Positions 16,491-25,228 of a DNA stretch of 64,000 bases are shown piece after piece. The stretch's first letter is position 1. Every line of letters begins with the position of its first letter. A model generated the notes under the pieces. That model searched no databases and was not told the origin of the DNA. It saw nothing but the letters and a program-made list of their open reading frames with translations. The translations under genes and the position numbers were made by a program. Source of the stretch: JAJYSO01 sp964586655. Its GTDB lineage: Bacteria > Bacteroidota > Bacteroidia > Flavobacteriales > Flavobacteriaceae. The DNA is taken from assembly GCA_964586655.1 (NCBI GenBank), contig CAZPGY010000010.1:1-64000 (forward strand). The letters are read 5' to 3'.

Positions 16491-18692
16491 TCATTTTCTT
16501 TCAACCAGTTCAAAATCGAGGTTTCGTTTTACCAAATCGGTATTTTTAACTTTGATGTAAACTTCATCACCGAGTTGGTATTTTTTACCGGTTCTTTTGC
16601 CCACCACGGCATACTGATCTTGATCAAAGACAAAGTGATCTTCTCGAATATTCCGAAGGCGAACCATGCCTTCACATTTGTTTTCGGCTATTTCGATGAA
16701 AATTCCGAAATCGGTCACCCCGGAGATCACCCCTAAGAAGGTTTTTCCTTTGAATTGCTGCATATACTTGACTTGCATATATTTAATCGAATCGCGTTCA
16801 GCTTCCGTGGCAAAGGCTTCCGTCTCGCTACAGTGTTTGCATTGGGCTTCATATTCTTCAGCATTTGCCGAATCACCACCATCCAAGTAATATTGCAGTA
16901 ATCGATGTGCCATTACATCAGGATAACGACGAATAGGAGAAGTGAAGTGGGCATAATATTCAAATCCTAAACCGTAATGACCAATGTTTTCGGTGCTGTA
17001 ATAAGCCTTGCTCATCGTTCGGATGGCGAGGGTATCGACCAAGTTTTGTTCTTTCTGTCCTCGGGCCTCTTTCATCAACCGGTTTAGGGATTGTGTGGTT
17101 GATTTTCGGCTTTTTAAATTCATGGAATACCCAAATTGCCCCACCAAGTTTTTTAACGCAATAAGTTTTTCTCCGTCCGGTTCGTCGTGACAGCGGTAAA
17201 CAAAAGTCTTTTTGGGGTCTTTTTTGCCAATAAATTCGGCTACCCTTTTATTGGCCAACAGCATAAATTCTTCGATGAGTTTGTTGGCGTCCCGGGCTTC
17301 TTTAAAATAGATGCCGACCGGTTCTTTCTTTTCGTCCAAATTAAATTTGACTTCCACCTTGTCAAAAGAAATGGCTCCGGCCTGCATGCGTTTTTTTCGC
17401 ATGGTTTTGGCCAATTTATTTAAGGTGAGTACAGCTGTTTCAATTTCCTCAGAAACTTGATAAGCTTTCCCGGAAGCAGCCGTTTTTTTGGGAATTTTGC
17501 GGGTTTGATTGCTGATGATATGCTGGGCTTCCTCATAGGTAAACCGAGCATTGCTGTTGGTGAGCGTACGACCAAACCATTCTTTTACAGGTCGGGCATT
17601 TGAATCGATCTCAAATACAGCTGAAAAGGTGTATTTTTCTTCATTAGGGCGTAAGGAGCACACTTTATTGGAGAGGATTTTGGGCAGCATTGGAATCACG
17701 CGGTCAACCAAATAAATGGAAGTACCCCGCTCAAAAGCCTCTTCGTCTAAAATGCTTCCGGGTTTTACGTAGTGGGATACATCCGCAATGTGGATGCCGA
17801 TTTCAAAATTTCCATTCTCCAAAATTTTAAAACTCAGGGCATCATCAAAATCCTTAGCATCTTTGGGATCTATGGTAAAGGTGAGGGTTTTTCGCATGTC
17901 CCGCCGTTTTTGGATTTCGCGCTCATGGATTTTGGGATCTATTCCGCGCGCATAATCCTCCACTTCTTTGGAGAAGTCACTGGCGAGTCCGGTCTCGGCC
18001 AAAATGGATTGCATTTCTGTCTCGTGTTCACCGGGTTGGCCGAGGATTTTAATAACTTGACCCTCCGGAGAATCTTCTGCTTTTGGCCATTTGTTAATGC
18101 CAACCAGCACCATTTGACCGTCTTTAGCGTTTTTGATTTGGCTGCGGGGTACAAAAATATCAGTATACATCTTTGGATTGTTTATTTCTACAAACCCAAA
18201 AGTTCCTTTGAGTCGCAGCACGCCTACAAATTGGGTGCGTTTTCGCTCGAGAATATCGGTGATTTCTCCATCGGGTTTGCTTCGATCGGGACGACCAAAG
18301 CAGTATACCTGAACCTTATCGCCATCCAAAGCTCGATTGAGTTTGCGATGCGGTACATAGATGTCCTTTTCGAGTTCGTCGACCACTACATAGCCGTTGC
18401 CGCTGGTGGTCATATCGAGAAAACCTTCGTAGGAATTAATGGTGCCGTGCAGTTTAAACTTTCCGCGTCCCACCGAATCAATCTTGGTTTTGTTGACCAG
18501 CTTCTCCAGGTCTTTGATGATCTTATCACGTGCCTTGGAGTCTTTTACGCCCAAACGGGAAGCAATTTGTTTGTAGTTTAAAGGCTTATCGGGAGTCTTG
18601 CGAAGAACTGATAAGATGCGTTTGGTATAGTTTTCCGACTTCTTTTTAGATCGTTTTTTTTTGTCTTGTGGTATTTTATTTTTCTTCGCCAT
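16491..18692 (-). CDS. rnr: Ribonuclease R
   Basis: The 733-residue 3'-5' exoribonuclease has an N-terminal lysine-rich stretch and winged helix (about 22-85), two cold-shock domains (about 85-235), the RNB core with its Mg2+ aspartates in I-D-P-K-D-A-K-D-F-D-D-A, and a C-terminal S1 domain ('GVISGVTDFGIFIEIAENK'). It degrades structured RNA in the cytoplasm and in other bacteria helps in rRNA and tmRNA quality control. It is monocistronic. The gap behind it (16233-16490) shows no gene. Confidence 0.95.
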   Translation of the reverse strand: MAKKNKIPQDKKKRSKKKSENYTKRILSVLRKTPDKPLNYKQIASRLGVKDSKARDKIIKDLEKLVNKTKIDSVGRGKFKLHGTINSYEGFLDMTTSGNGYVVVDELEKDIYVPHRKLNRALDGDKVQVYCFGRPDRSKPDGEITDILERKRTQFVGVLRLKGTFGFVEINNPKMYTDIFVPRSQIKNAKDGQMVLVGINKWPKAEDSPEGQVIKILGQPGEHETEMQSILAETGLASDFSKEVEDYARGIDPKIHEREIQKRRDMRKTLTFTIDPKDAKDFDDALSFKILENGNFEIGIHIADVSHYVKPGSILDEEAFERGTSIYLVDRVIPMLPKILSNKVCSLRPNEEKYTFSAVFEIDSNARPVKEWFGRTLTNSNARFTYEEAQHIISNQTRKIPKKTAASGKAYQVSEEIETAVLTLNKLAKTMRKKRMQAGAISFDKVEVKFNLDEKKEPVGIYFKEARDANKLIEEFMLLANKRVAEFIGKKDPKKTFVYRCHDEPDGEKLIALKNLVGQFGYSMNLKSRKSTTQSLNRLMKEARGQKEQNLVDTLAIRTMSKAYYSTENIGHYGLGFEYYAHFTSPIRRYPDVMAHRLLQYYLDGGDSANAEEYEAQCKHCSETEAFATEAERDSIKYMQVKYMQQFKGKTFLGVISGVTDFGIFIEIAENKCEGMVRLRNIREDHFVFDQDQYAVVGKRTGKKYQLGDEVYIKVKNTDLVKRNLDFELVERK

Positions 18693-18978
18693 GAAGTGAT
18701 TTTCTTTTTAAATAGTGTGAAGATATATCAAATCCCATGCAATTTTTGAATTCTACACGATAAATAAGTCGAATTTAATCCTTTGGATTTGATTTTGTTA
18801 GGCGTTGTGCGATGCGAATGTATACAAATTAAACTGTTCTGCTTCATACAAAGGAAAGATATAACATTTACATAACCTTGCCCCGGTCTAAAAAACAATA
18901 AGCCAATCCCGGGGGAACGGCTTGTTAGGAAAGCAGCGCTCCTAAATTTTTAAAACTTGCAATATTTTCAGCCGTCTA
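18693..18978. other. Intergenic region between rnr and the 19019 gene
   Basis: No coding frame is convincing. A weak stem, AAGCC...GGCTT around 18901-18930 with a GC-rich loop, is the only visible structure. The promoter of the next gene begins at 18979. Confidence 0.4.
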
Positions 18979-19010
18979 TTTGTAATAAATCCAAATAAAG
19001 CTTATTTTTG
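18979..19010 (+). promoter_or_regulatory. Consensus promoter, nearly leaderless
   Basis: TTTG (18979-18982), exactly 20 bases, then TATTTTTG (19003-19010). The ATG at 19019 follows eight bases after the -7 box, so transcription should begin within a few bases of the start codon. Confidence 0.7.
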
Positions 19011-19018
19011 CCCTCGAA

Positions 19019-19336
19019 ATGGAATTACTATATCAATCAAAATATTTTGCCATTCGGCAGTGTGATCAGAAGCGCTGTTTTTGCTTTGAAACCGAATACA
19101 AATCGGTGCACCTGTCTTGTTGTCAGTTGTTGGCCTTGCGCGACAAGGTGCGATCAATGGATTTAGAAGCACATTTTGATGAGGAGCGCAACCGGAATGG
19201 AATTGAAATTTTGACTTTTTGCAATCGCGAGCATCTAATTGTGCTGGATACTTATCAGGTGATTGATTTGAAATTTTTTATGGAAGCTACTTTTGCGCTG
19301 CTTCAAGGCGCTTCGGTTTCTCGGGTGTTGGCCTAA
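19019..19336 (+). CDS. Small cysteine-rich protein, function unknown
   Basis: The 105-residue protein has no signal peptide. Five of its cysteines cluster in the N-terminal third (Cys15, 20, 22, 34, 35), with one more near residue 68. The later part reads as alternating strands and a helix. It resembles a small uncharacterised Bacteroidota family (possibly DUF6686-like; low certainty). It sits 110 bases upstream of a ferritin gene that has its own -7 box, so any link to iron is only a suggestion. Confidence 0.65.
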   Translation: MELLYQSKYFAIRQCDQKRCFCFETEYKSVHLSCCQLLALRDKVRSMDLEAHFDEERNRNGIEILTFCNREHLIVLDTYQVIDLKFFMEATFALLQGASVSRVLA

Positions 19337-19401
19337 TTCTTCTTTGTTTTTAGACTGCTTTCAAATAACAGATACTCAGGGTCTTTTCGCAATTATTTTC
19401 C

Positions 19402-19409
19402 TAACTTTG
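19402..19409 (+). promoter_or_regulatory. -7 promoter element of the ferritin gene
   Basis: TAACTTTG fits TAnnTTTG and lies 37 bases before the ATG at 19447. No clear -33 box is seen. Confidence 0.5.
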
Positions 19410-19446
19410 TATGAGATAGTTTTGTTTAATTTAAAAAACAAGAGTC

Positions 19447-19959
19447 ATGAAAGATTTAATGAGAGAAAAATTAGGAATACATATAGAAGTCATGGATTTA
19501 TTGAATAAGCAAGTGGCAGAAGAGGCTAAAGCTTCTGCGGCTTATTTGGCCATGGCCTCTTGGTGTGACCAAAACAGCTTGAACGAGAGTGCTGAGCTGT
19601 TTTATGAACAAGCCTCAGAAGAACGCGAGCACCAAATGAAGATTTTTCACTACATCAATGATAATGGCGGAACCGCATATTCCCCCGAAGTAGGAAAAGT
19701 GCTTCATGATTTTAACTCCTTAAAAGAAATTTTTGAAACAGCCTTGGAGCAAGAGATTGAGGTAACCCACTCCATTCATGCTATTGTTAAGAAAAGTCGG
19801 ACGGTGGAAGATTACCGCACTGAAAATTTCTTACAGTGGTTTGTGGAAGAACAACGCGAGGAAGAACACAAATTCCGCAACATTCTCGACTTGTTTGAAT
19901 TGATGGGTGACAGTCCTATTGCACTAAAATTGATTGATGAGCGCGTAAAAGATGCCTAA
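19447..19959 (+). CDS. ftnA: Ferritin
   Basis: The 170-residue four-helix-bundle protein stores iron as ferric mineral in a 24-subunit cage. Ferroxidase ligands are recognisable: Glu in the first helix (E-E-A-K-A-S-A-A-Y), E-E-R-E-H in the second (Glu and His metal ligands), and E-E-Q-R-E-E-E-H in the fourth. Length fits bacterial non-haem ferritins. A strong terminator follows directly, so it is probably transcribed alone. Confidence 0.93.
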   Translation: MKDLMREKLGIHIEVMDLLNKQVAEEAKASAAYLAMASWCDQNSLNESAELFYEQASEEREHQMKIFHYINDNGGTAYSPEVGKVLHDFNSLKEIFETALEQEIEVTHSIHAIVKKSRTVEDYRTENFLQWFVEEQREEEHKFRNILDLFELMGDSPIALKLIDERVKDA

Positions 19960-19983
19960 TCTACTGTGCAAAATAAAAGCAAT

Positions 19984-20010
19984 AACCCCGGGTGAAATCC
20001 GGGGTTTTTA
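19984..20010 (+). terminator. Terminator after ferritin
   Basis: AACCCCGG-gtgaaat-CCGGGGTT followed by TTTA forms an 8-bp GC-rich stem 25 bases after the ferritin stop. Confidence 0.85.
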
Positions 20011-20103
20011 GTTGAGACTCGATCTTGCAGGGGAATTAAAAAAAGGAGAAACCCGAGCAATCAATTTAAAACCAATCCATTTTATTACAACAATTTATGC
20101 TTG

Positions 20104-20202
20104 TATATTTGCACATTGAATGATGAAGCGGGAGGTGAAAAACTTGAATGTGACGTGTGATGCAGAACCACAGCATAAAACCTGCATTCCCCCATGCTTT
20201 TT
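20104..20202 (+). ncRNA. Candidate structured small RNA or leader upstream of mtaB
   Basis: A strong -7 box, TATATTTG (20104-20111), lies 155 bases before the mtaB ATG, far longer than other leaders here. The transcript has pairing potential: AAGC (20126-20129) with GCTT (20196-20199), GGG (20130-20132) with CCC (20191-20193), and ATGCAG (20160-20165) with CTGCAT (20182-20187). It then enters a T-run (20198-20202). It could be a free RNA of about 85 nt or a regulatory leader. It lacks the GGAAGGAAGCAG core of SRP RNA, and I could not assign it to a family. Confidence 0.4.
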
Positions 20203-20265
20203 AATTATACTCGATAGAAATTTTGCTAATCCACTTCATGTTCAACACTTTTAAAAGTGCGTATT

Positions 20266-21633
20266 ATGGAAACACAAAAGAACATCAATAAAGTGGCCTT
20301 TTATACTTTGGGCTGCAAACTGAATTTTTCAGAGACGGCTACCATTGCCCGTAAGTTTGAGAACGAAGGCTTCCATCGGGTTGGTTTTGAAGAAAAGGCA
20401 GATATTTATGTCATCAATACCTGTAGTGTGACCCGCAATGCCGATATGAAATTTAAAACCATAGTCAAAAAAGCCCGCAAGGCCAACCGAGATGCCTTTG
20501 TGGTTGGTATTGGGTGTTATGCACAATTACAGCCCGAAGAACTGGCCGATGTAGAGGGAGTAGACCTGGTTTTGGGCGCTACCGAAAAATTTAAGGTCAC
20601 CAGCTATCTCAACGAACTTCTTTCTCAACCTCGACCGACAGAAGGACAAGGGATTGTTCATTCCTGTGAGGTGGAAGATGCCAATTTTTATGTGGGCTCT
20701 TATTCGCTCGACGATCGCACTCGGGCTTTTCTTAAGGTACAGGATGGTTGTGATTATAAATGCACCTATTGTACCATCCCCTTAGCGCGTGGGATTTCTC
20801 GGTCGGATACGCTGGAAAACGTATTGAAAAATGCGGAAGAAATTGCCGCACAGGATAAAAAAGAAATCGTGCTTACCGGGGTTAATATTGGGGACTACGG
20901 GAAGGGGGAATTTGGCAATAAAAAACACAAACACACCTTTTTAGAAATGGTGCAGGCTTTGGACGAAGTGAAAGGCATCGAGCGCTTACGCATTTCCTCT
21001 ATTGAACCCAATCTATTAAAGGACGATACGATAGATTTTGTAGCTCAGAGTCGGTGCTTCGTACCACATTTTCACATTCCTCTGCAAAGCGGTTGCAACG
21101 ACATCCTCAAACTGATGCGTCGTCGATATATGCGCGAACTCTATGTAGAACGGGTCGAGCGCATTAAAAATGCAATGCCCCATGCCTGTATAGGAGTGGA
21201 TGTGATGGTGGGCTTCCCCGGCGAGACCGATGAGCGCTTTTTGGAGACCTACAATTTCCTTAACAAACTCGATATCTCCTATTTGCACGTCTTTACTTAT
21301 TCTGAGCGACCCAATACCTTGGCAGCAGAAATGGACGGAGTCGTCCCCAAGAAAGTTCGCAAGAAACGCAGTAAGATGCTCCGCGGACTTTCGGCTAAAA
21401 AACGTCGGGCTTTTTATGAAAGTCAAATAGGCAATACGCTGACTGTTCTTTTTGAGGGCAAACACAAAGACGGCTATATCCAAGGTTATACCGAGAATTA
21501 CGTTCGCGTGAAGGCCGCTTGGGACGAAAATTTAGTCAACACCCTACATAAAGTGAAACTCACCGATATTGATAAAGACGGTTTGGTACTGTGTGATTTT
21601 GTCGATGAAGATGCGGCTATAGGCGTGGCCTAA
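20266..21633 (+). CDS. mtaB: tRNA t6A37 methylthiotransferase MtaB
   Basis: The 455-residue radical-SAM enzyme adds a methylthio group to t6A37 of tRNAs. The three N-terminal cluster cysteines occur in L-G-C-K-L-N, N-T-C-S-V-T and G-I-G-C-Y-A, and the SAM cluster in C-D-Y-K-C-T-Y-C (CxxxCxxC). L-G-C-K-L-N plus the missing MiaB-type N-terminus favours MtaB over MiaB or RimO. A TRAM-like segment ends the protein. ATG 20266 is preferred over the GTG at 20257. It is convergent with hemB across a very long hairpin. Confidence 0.9.
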   Translation: METQKNINKVAFYTLGCKLNFSETATIARKFENEGFHRVGFEEKADIYVINTCSVTRNADMKFKTIVKKARKANRDAFVVGIGCYAQLQPEELADVEGVDLVLGATEKFKVTSYLNELLSQPRPTEGQGIVHSCEVEDANFYVGSYSLDDRTRAFLKVQDGCDYKCTYCTIPLARGISRSDTLENVLKNAEEIAAQDKKEIVLTGVNIGDYGKGEFGNKKHKHTFLEMVQALDEVKGIERLRISSIEPNLLKDDTIDFVAQSRCFVPHFHIPLQSGCNDILKLMRRRYMRELYVERVERIKNAMPHACIGVDVMVGFPGETDERFLETYNFLNKLDISYLHVFTYSERPNTLAAEMDGVVPKKVRKKRSKMLRGLSAKKRRAFYESQIGNTLTVLFEGKHKDGYIQGYTENYVRVKAAWDENLVNTLHKVKLTDIDKDGLVLCDFVDEDAAIGVA

Positions 21634-21639
21634 AACCGT

Positions 21640-21692
21640 TTTTAAACCAAGCTTTTCCAAAGTTCCAAACTTTGGAAAAGCTTGGTTTAAAA
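21640..21692. terminator. Perfect 25-bp hairpin between mtaB and hemB
   Basis: The left arm 21640-21664 (begins TTTTAAACCAAGC) is exactly complementary to 21668-21692 around the 3-base loop CCA. A-runs and T-runs at the base give U-tracts on both strands, so it should terminate both convergent genes. Confidence 0.88.
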
Positions 21693-21703
21693 GTTTATTT
21701 TTT

Positions 21704-22693
21704 TTATCGCAACAGTCTTGCCGCCTGTTTAGCAAAGTAAGTCGATATAAAATCCGCTCCGGCGCGTTTGATGGCGATGAGTTGCTCGAGGATCACTTGT
21801 TCTTCATCGAGCCAGCCGTTTTGGGCGGCGGCTTTGATCATGGCATATTCTCCGCTCACCTGATAGACCGACACCGGAATGTCTACTGCATTTTTGACCT
21901 CACGAACGATGTCTAAATAGGGTAATCCAGGTTTAACCATCACGATATCGGCACCTTCTTCCACATCCATCAGGGCCTCTTTAACGGCTTCCAATCGGTT
22001 AGCCGGATCCATTTGATAGGTTTTCTTGTTGGTGGGTATATTTTCGGCTTTTACGGGTGCCGAATCCAAGGCGTCGCGAAACGGACCATAGAAAGCGGAG
22101 GCATATTTGGCGCTGTAGGCCATGATGCCGGTATTGATAAAACCGGCTTCATCCAGCCCTTGACGCATGGCCGCTATGCGTCCATCCATCATATCACTGG
22201 GCGCGACAAAATCGGCGCCGGCCTCGGCATGAGAGACCGCCATTTTGGTCAGACTTTCCACCGATTCATCGTTGAGGATTATACCGTCTTTGACAATTCC
22301 GTCGTGTCCGTAAACCGAATAAGGATCCAAGGCCACATCGGTCATAACCAGCATTTTGGGCTGGGCTTTTTTGACCGCTTTGATGGCGCGTTGCATCAAG
22401 CCTTCGGGATTGACGGCTTCCTTGCCTTGGTTGTCTTTGAGTCCTTCGGGCACTTTGACAAACAACAAAACCGATTTGATTCCAAGCTGCCATAATTCTT
22501 GGATTTCTTTTTGCAATAAATCTAAGCTAAACCGGTAGTAACCGGGCATAGAAGCGATTTCTTCTTTTTTGTTTTCCCCTTCCACCACAAAGAGTGGCGC
22601 TTGAAAGTCATTGGGGGTTAGTGTGGTTTCCTGTATGAGCTGGCGAAGCGCTGGGCTTGTTCGCAATCGCCTGTTTCTGTGGGTGAGTTGCAT
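21704..22693 (-). CDS. hemB: Delta-aminolevulinic acid dehydratase (porphobilinogen synthase)
   Basis: The 329-residue enzyme condenses two 5-aminolevulinate molecules into porphobilinogen for haem synthesis. Both Schiff-base lysine regions are present (T-N-K-K-T-Y-Q-M-D and V-M-V-K-P-G-L-P-Y-L-D). The metal site that carries cysteines in zinc-type enzymes reads D-V-A-L-D-P-Y-S-V-Y-G-H-D-G, so this is the magnesium, zinc-independent type. It starts well apart from any neighbour and is transcribed alone. Confidence 0.95.
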   Translation of the reverse strand: MQLTHRNRRLRTSPALRQLIQETTLTPNDFQAPLFVVEGENKKEEIASMPGYYRFSLDLLQKEIQELWQLGIKSVLLFVKVPEGLKDNQGKEAVNPEGLMQRAIKAVKKAQPKMLVMTDVALDPYSVYGHDGIVKDGIILNDESVESLTKMAVSHAEAGADFVAPSDMMDGRIAAMRQGLDEAGFINTGIMAYSAKYASAFYGPFRDALDSAPVKAENIPTNKKTYQMDPANRLEAVKEALMDVEEGADIVMVKPGLPYLDIVREVKNAVDIPVSVYQVSGEYAMIKAAAQNGWLDEEQVILEQLIAIKRAGADFISTYFAKQAARLLR

Positions 22694-22889
22694 GATTCCG
22701 CTGTTTTTTAATAGGCAAAGGTAAACAATATCCTTGGTGAAGGCTTGAAGTATTTTCCAATTTCTCGGGTTTTATGCCGCTTGAGATTGAGCTCATTTTG
22801 AAAATATCGGAGTCTCACAAAATAGGCTGAAATCTTTGGGAAAGGGTCATTATAAGGGAATTAAACATTGTTAAAATAACAAATTGCAG

Positions 22890-22919
22890 TTTGTTGATGG
22901 GGCTTAAGCCTTATATTTG
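22890..22919 (+). promoter_or_regulatory. Promoter of the desaturase gene
   Basis: TTTG (22890-22893), 18 bases, TATATTTG (22912-22919), followed 24 bases later by the ATG at 22944. Confidence 0.7.
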
Positions 22920-22943
22920 TTAGGATAAAAATTCGTTTGAAAA

Positions 22944-24053
22944 ATGGACAGACTTTCATATTTAAAGGATAAGGAAGAAAATAAGTTATTCAGGGAATTG
23001 AGAAAACGCGTTAAAAAGCGGGTGAAAGAGATCCCCGAGAATCGTGACAATTATTTAAAGATAAAAGCAGTCTTGCTCCCTATAATTTATTTTGGGAGTT
23101 ATTTTATAGCCGTTTTTAATGGTCATAGTCCTTGGATATACATCAGTATGTTTGTGGTAATGGGATTGACCTTGGTGTTGCTGTACCTCAATGTAATTCA
23201 CGAAGCGGCACACAACAATGTTTTTAAAAGCAAACGCCTGAATCGTATGGCCTTGGGAATTTTTGATTTGATTGGCGCCAACAGTTATATTTGGCAAAAA
23301 CGGCATGTGCAAAGTCATCACAGTTATGCCAATGTAGATGGTTGGGACACCGATGTGGAACAAAGTGGATTGATCAAAATTTTTCCCCACATCACCGCCA
23401 AGGGCTTGCAGAAATATCAGGATAAATATATCTTTTTTGCCTATCCGTTATTTCTGTTTAACTGGATGTTTATTCGAGATTTCAAAGATTTTTTCTCCAA
23501 AAATAGAGTAATTTATAAGGTGCACGGTCCGGTGCCGCCCCGAGAAAAAGTAAAGCTTCTATTTTTTAAGCTGTTTTATTTCTTTTATCAAATTGCACTT
23601 CCCGTTTTGTTGTTTAAGGTCTCTTTGGGGTTGGCGCTTGGAGCCTGGGCTGCCCAAATTCTTTCCGGAAGTGTTTTTGCGCTGTTTGTATTATTGCCTT
23701 TGCATCCCTTGCCAGACAATGCTTTTCCCTTGCCCGATGAAAATAAGAACCTGCCTTATAGCTACTTGAGGCATCAGTTTGAGGTGACCAATGATTTGCG
23801 ACAAAACAACTGGTTTGTTCGTCATATTTTGGGAAATTTTAATTTCCATGTGGCTCACCACTTGTTTCCCAATTACAGCTATGCTTACTACAATGAAATT
23901 ACCGAGGAAATTGAACAGTTTGCCAAAGAAAATGGATTTGTGTATAAGCGTTTTTCCATGACTGACGCTTTAAAAAAACACTACCGCCTGCTGCGGATGA
24001 ATGCGCACAACATCAAACCCATACAGCACGTTTTTGAAGGACTGGACTCTTGA
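22944..24053 (+). CDS. Membrane fatty-acid desaturase
   Basis: The 369-residue integral membrane di-iron enzyme has the three histidine boxes of the desaturase/hydroxylase family: H-E-A-A-H (86-90), H-V-Q-S-H-H (121-126) and a C-terminal H-V-A-H-H. Hydrophobic pairs lie at about 41-83 and 200-245. It should introduce a double bond in acyl chains of membrane lipids using O2 and an electron donor. Regiospecificity cannot be told from sequence. The spacing of boxes fits front-end or omega acyl-lipid desaturases better than carotenoid hydroxylases. Confidence 0.85.
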   Translation: MDRLSYLKDKEENKLFRELRKRVKKRVKEIPENRDNYLKIKAVLLPIIYFGSYFIAVFNGHSPWIYISMFVVMGLTLVLLYLNVIHEAAHNNVFKSKRLNRMALGIFDLIGANSYIWQKRHVQSHHSYANVDGWDTDVEQSGLIKIFPHITAKGLQKYQDKYIFFAYPLFLFNWMFIRDFKDFFSKNRVIYKVHGPVPPREKVKLLFFKLFYFFYQIALPVLLFKVSLGLALGAWAAQILSGSVFALFVLLPLHPLPDNAFPLPDENKNLPYSYLRHQFEVTNDLRQNNWFVRHILGNFNFHVAHHLFPNYSYAYYNEITEEIEQFAKENGFVYKRFSMTDALKKHYRLLRMNAHNIKPIQHVFEGLDS

Positions 24054-24197
24054 AGTTGCTGGTAGTTTGGTTTCTTCCGGATCACTATATTGCCGGGATT
24101 TTAATCTTTTTTATTGCTGGCGAAGTGGGGGAGATGATGGGATTCATCCCATAAACTGTGACGGGTTGGTTCTCGATAATTATACGGAAGTGATTGT

Positions 24198-24237
24198 TGA
24201 AATTTAGACCTGAATATTGGGCTGTTTTGTATGTCTA
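24198..24237 (+). repeat. MITE-like repeat, partial right end
   Basis: GAAATTTAGACCTGAATATTGGGCTGTTTTGTATGT repeats the right third of copy B (50445-50480) with few changes. The terminal TAATTGGTAT is degraded to CTAATCAAC. The left part of the element is missing. Confidence 0.65.
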
Positions 24238-24281
24238 ATCAACGATCTGTAGGCGCTCTTGAAATTTGGTGTAACTAAAAA

Positions 24282-24305
24282 GAGCCGCTCAAATTTGAAC
24301 GGCTC
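24282..24305. terminator. Terminator at the 3' side of the T9SS cargo gene
   Basis: GAGCCGcTCAAATTTGAaCGGCTC is nearly perfectly self-complementary and lies 30 bases beyond the stop of the minus-strand gene at 24335. It should end that transcript. Confidence 0.75.
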
Positions 24306-24334
24306 ATAACTTTTAGGGGTTTAGGAACCAAAAT

Positions 24335-25102
24335 TTATTCTTTTATGATTTTAAAAGTCTTCTCCACATTATCAATTCTTGCTTTGAGAAGGTAAATCCC
24401 TGAGGCCAGTTCACTCATATTCAAATGAGTATTTGTCCGGTTGGGCGCAAGGCTTTTTACTTTTTGCCCCAGAACGTTGTACAATTCAATTTTTTGAATA
24501 GCGGAATGAGCCTGAAGGAACAAATTGTTTTTTACCGGGTTCGGATAAAATTTAAATCCCTTGAAACTTTGATTTTTTACGGCCATATCTCCATCATAAT
24601 TAGAATCAATTGTCACCGTAATGTCAATAAATTCCCAATCGGGATTGCTGGGATCCGGGGTGGGAGTCCAACCTTGGGTATCGGGAAAATCACCGTTGGC
24701 AGAGCCGCCGATTCGAAAAACAAATGAGCCGTCGGGCGCCATGCTCAGCAACGAAAGCATAGAAGAAGTTCCGGTGAAGGGACTACTCATCTGTCCGGTA
24801 GTGTCAACAACTTTGACCCAGCCCATTCCCATAGCGCTCAAATCAACCCACATGTTGATGTTGGCATCTTTATTAAACGAAACAACAAATGCCAAGCTGT
24901 CTACGTTGACAGTGCCGGGATTGACGATAACCTCTTTTGCGGTGTAATCGCCATAGCCATTGGCTTCGGGGCCACTCATTTGAAAAGAAACATTACTTGA
25001 GGCTCCTTCGCTGTGAAACTCCGTGAAATAAAAACCGTTTTGTGCATTGGCCATAAGACCAAAACTCAGGATAAATACAAAAACGAGTAAAGTTTTTTTC
25101 AT
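24335..25102 (-). CDS. Secreted protein with type IX secretion sorting domain
   Basis: The 255-residue product has a Sec signal peptide (1-20, ending A-N-A-Q), a beta-rich central region without a recognised domain, and a C-terminal T9SS type A sorting domain (about 180-255). The domain shows F-Y-P-N-P-V-K-N, then I-E-L-Y-N-V-L-G-Q-K-V, then S-E-L-A-S-G-I-Y-L-L-K. Such domains send cargo through the type IX machinery to the cell surface. The central region may be the mature surface protein. Its target is unknown. Confidence 0.88.
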   Translation of the reverse strand: MKKTLLVFVFILSFGLMANAQNGFYFTEFHSEGASSNVSFQMSGPEANGYGDYTAKEVIVNPGTVNVDSLAFVVSFNKDANINMWVDLSAMGMGWVKVVDTTGQMSSPFTGTSSMLSLLSMAPDGSFVFRIGGSANGDFPDTQGWTPTPDPSNPDWEFIDITVTIDSNYDGDMAVKNQSFKGFKFYPNPVKNNLFLQAHSAIQKIELYNVLGQKVKSLAPNRTNTHLNMSELASGIYLLKARIDNVEKTFKIIKE

Positions 25103-25214
25103 AACTGTATTTTTTAATATTGATAAAATTGCAATAAAGTTGTATAAACAACGAAATTACATCAAATTTTGGAAATGAGACGAGATTTGTACCTTTTTTG
25201 ATATATTGGTGGGG

Positions 25215-25222
25215 TAATTTTG
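25215..25222 (+). promoter_or_regulatory. -7 promoter element, nearly leaderless gene
   Basis: TAATTTTG ends six bases before the ATG at 25229, so the transcript would start almost at the start codon. It also rules out the TTG start at 25220, which it overlaps. Confidence 0.55.
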
Positions 25223-25228
25223 CCGCTT

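Noticed and set aside
20115..20205. SRP (4.5S) RNA as identity of the structured transcript upstream of mtaB
   Set aside because: The conserved apical motif (GGAAGGAAGCAG with its tetraloop) is absent on both strands.
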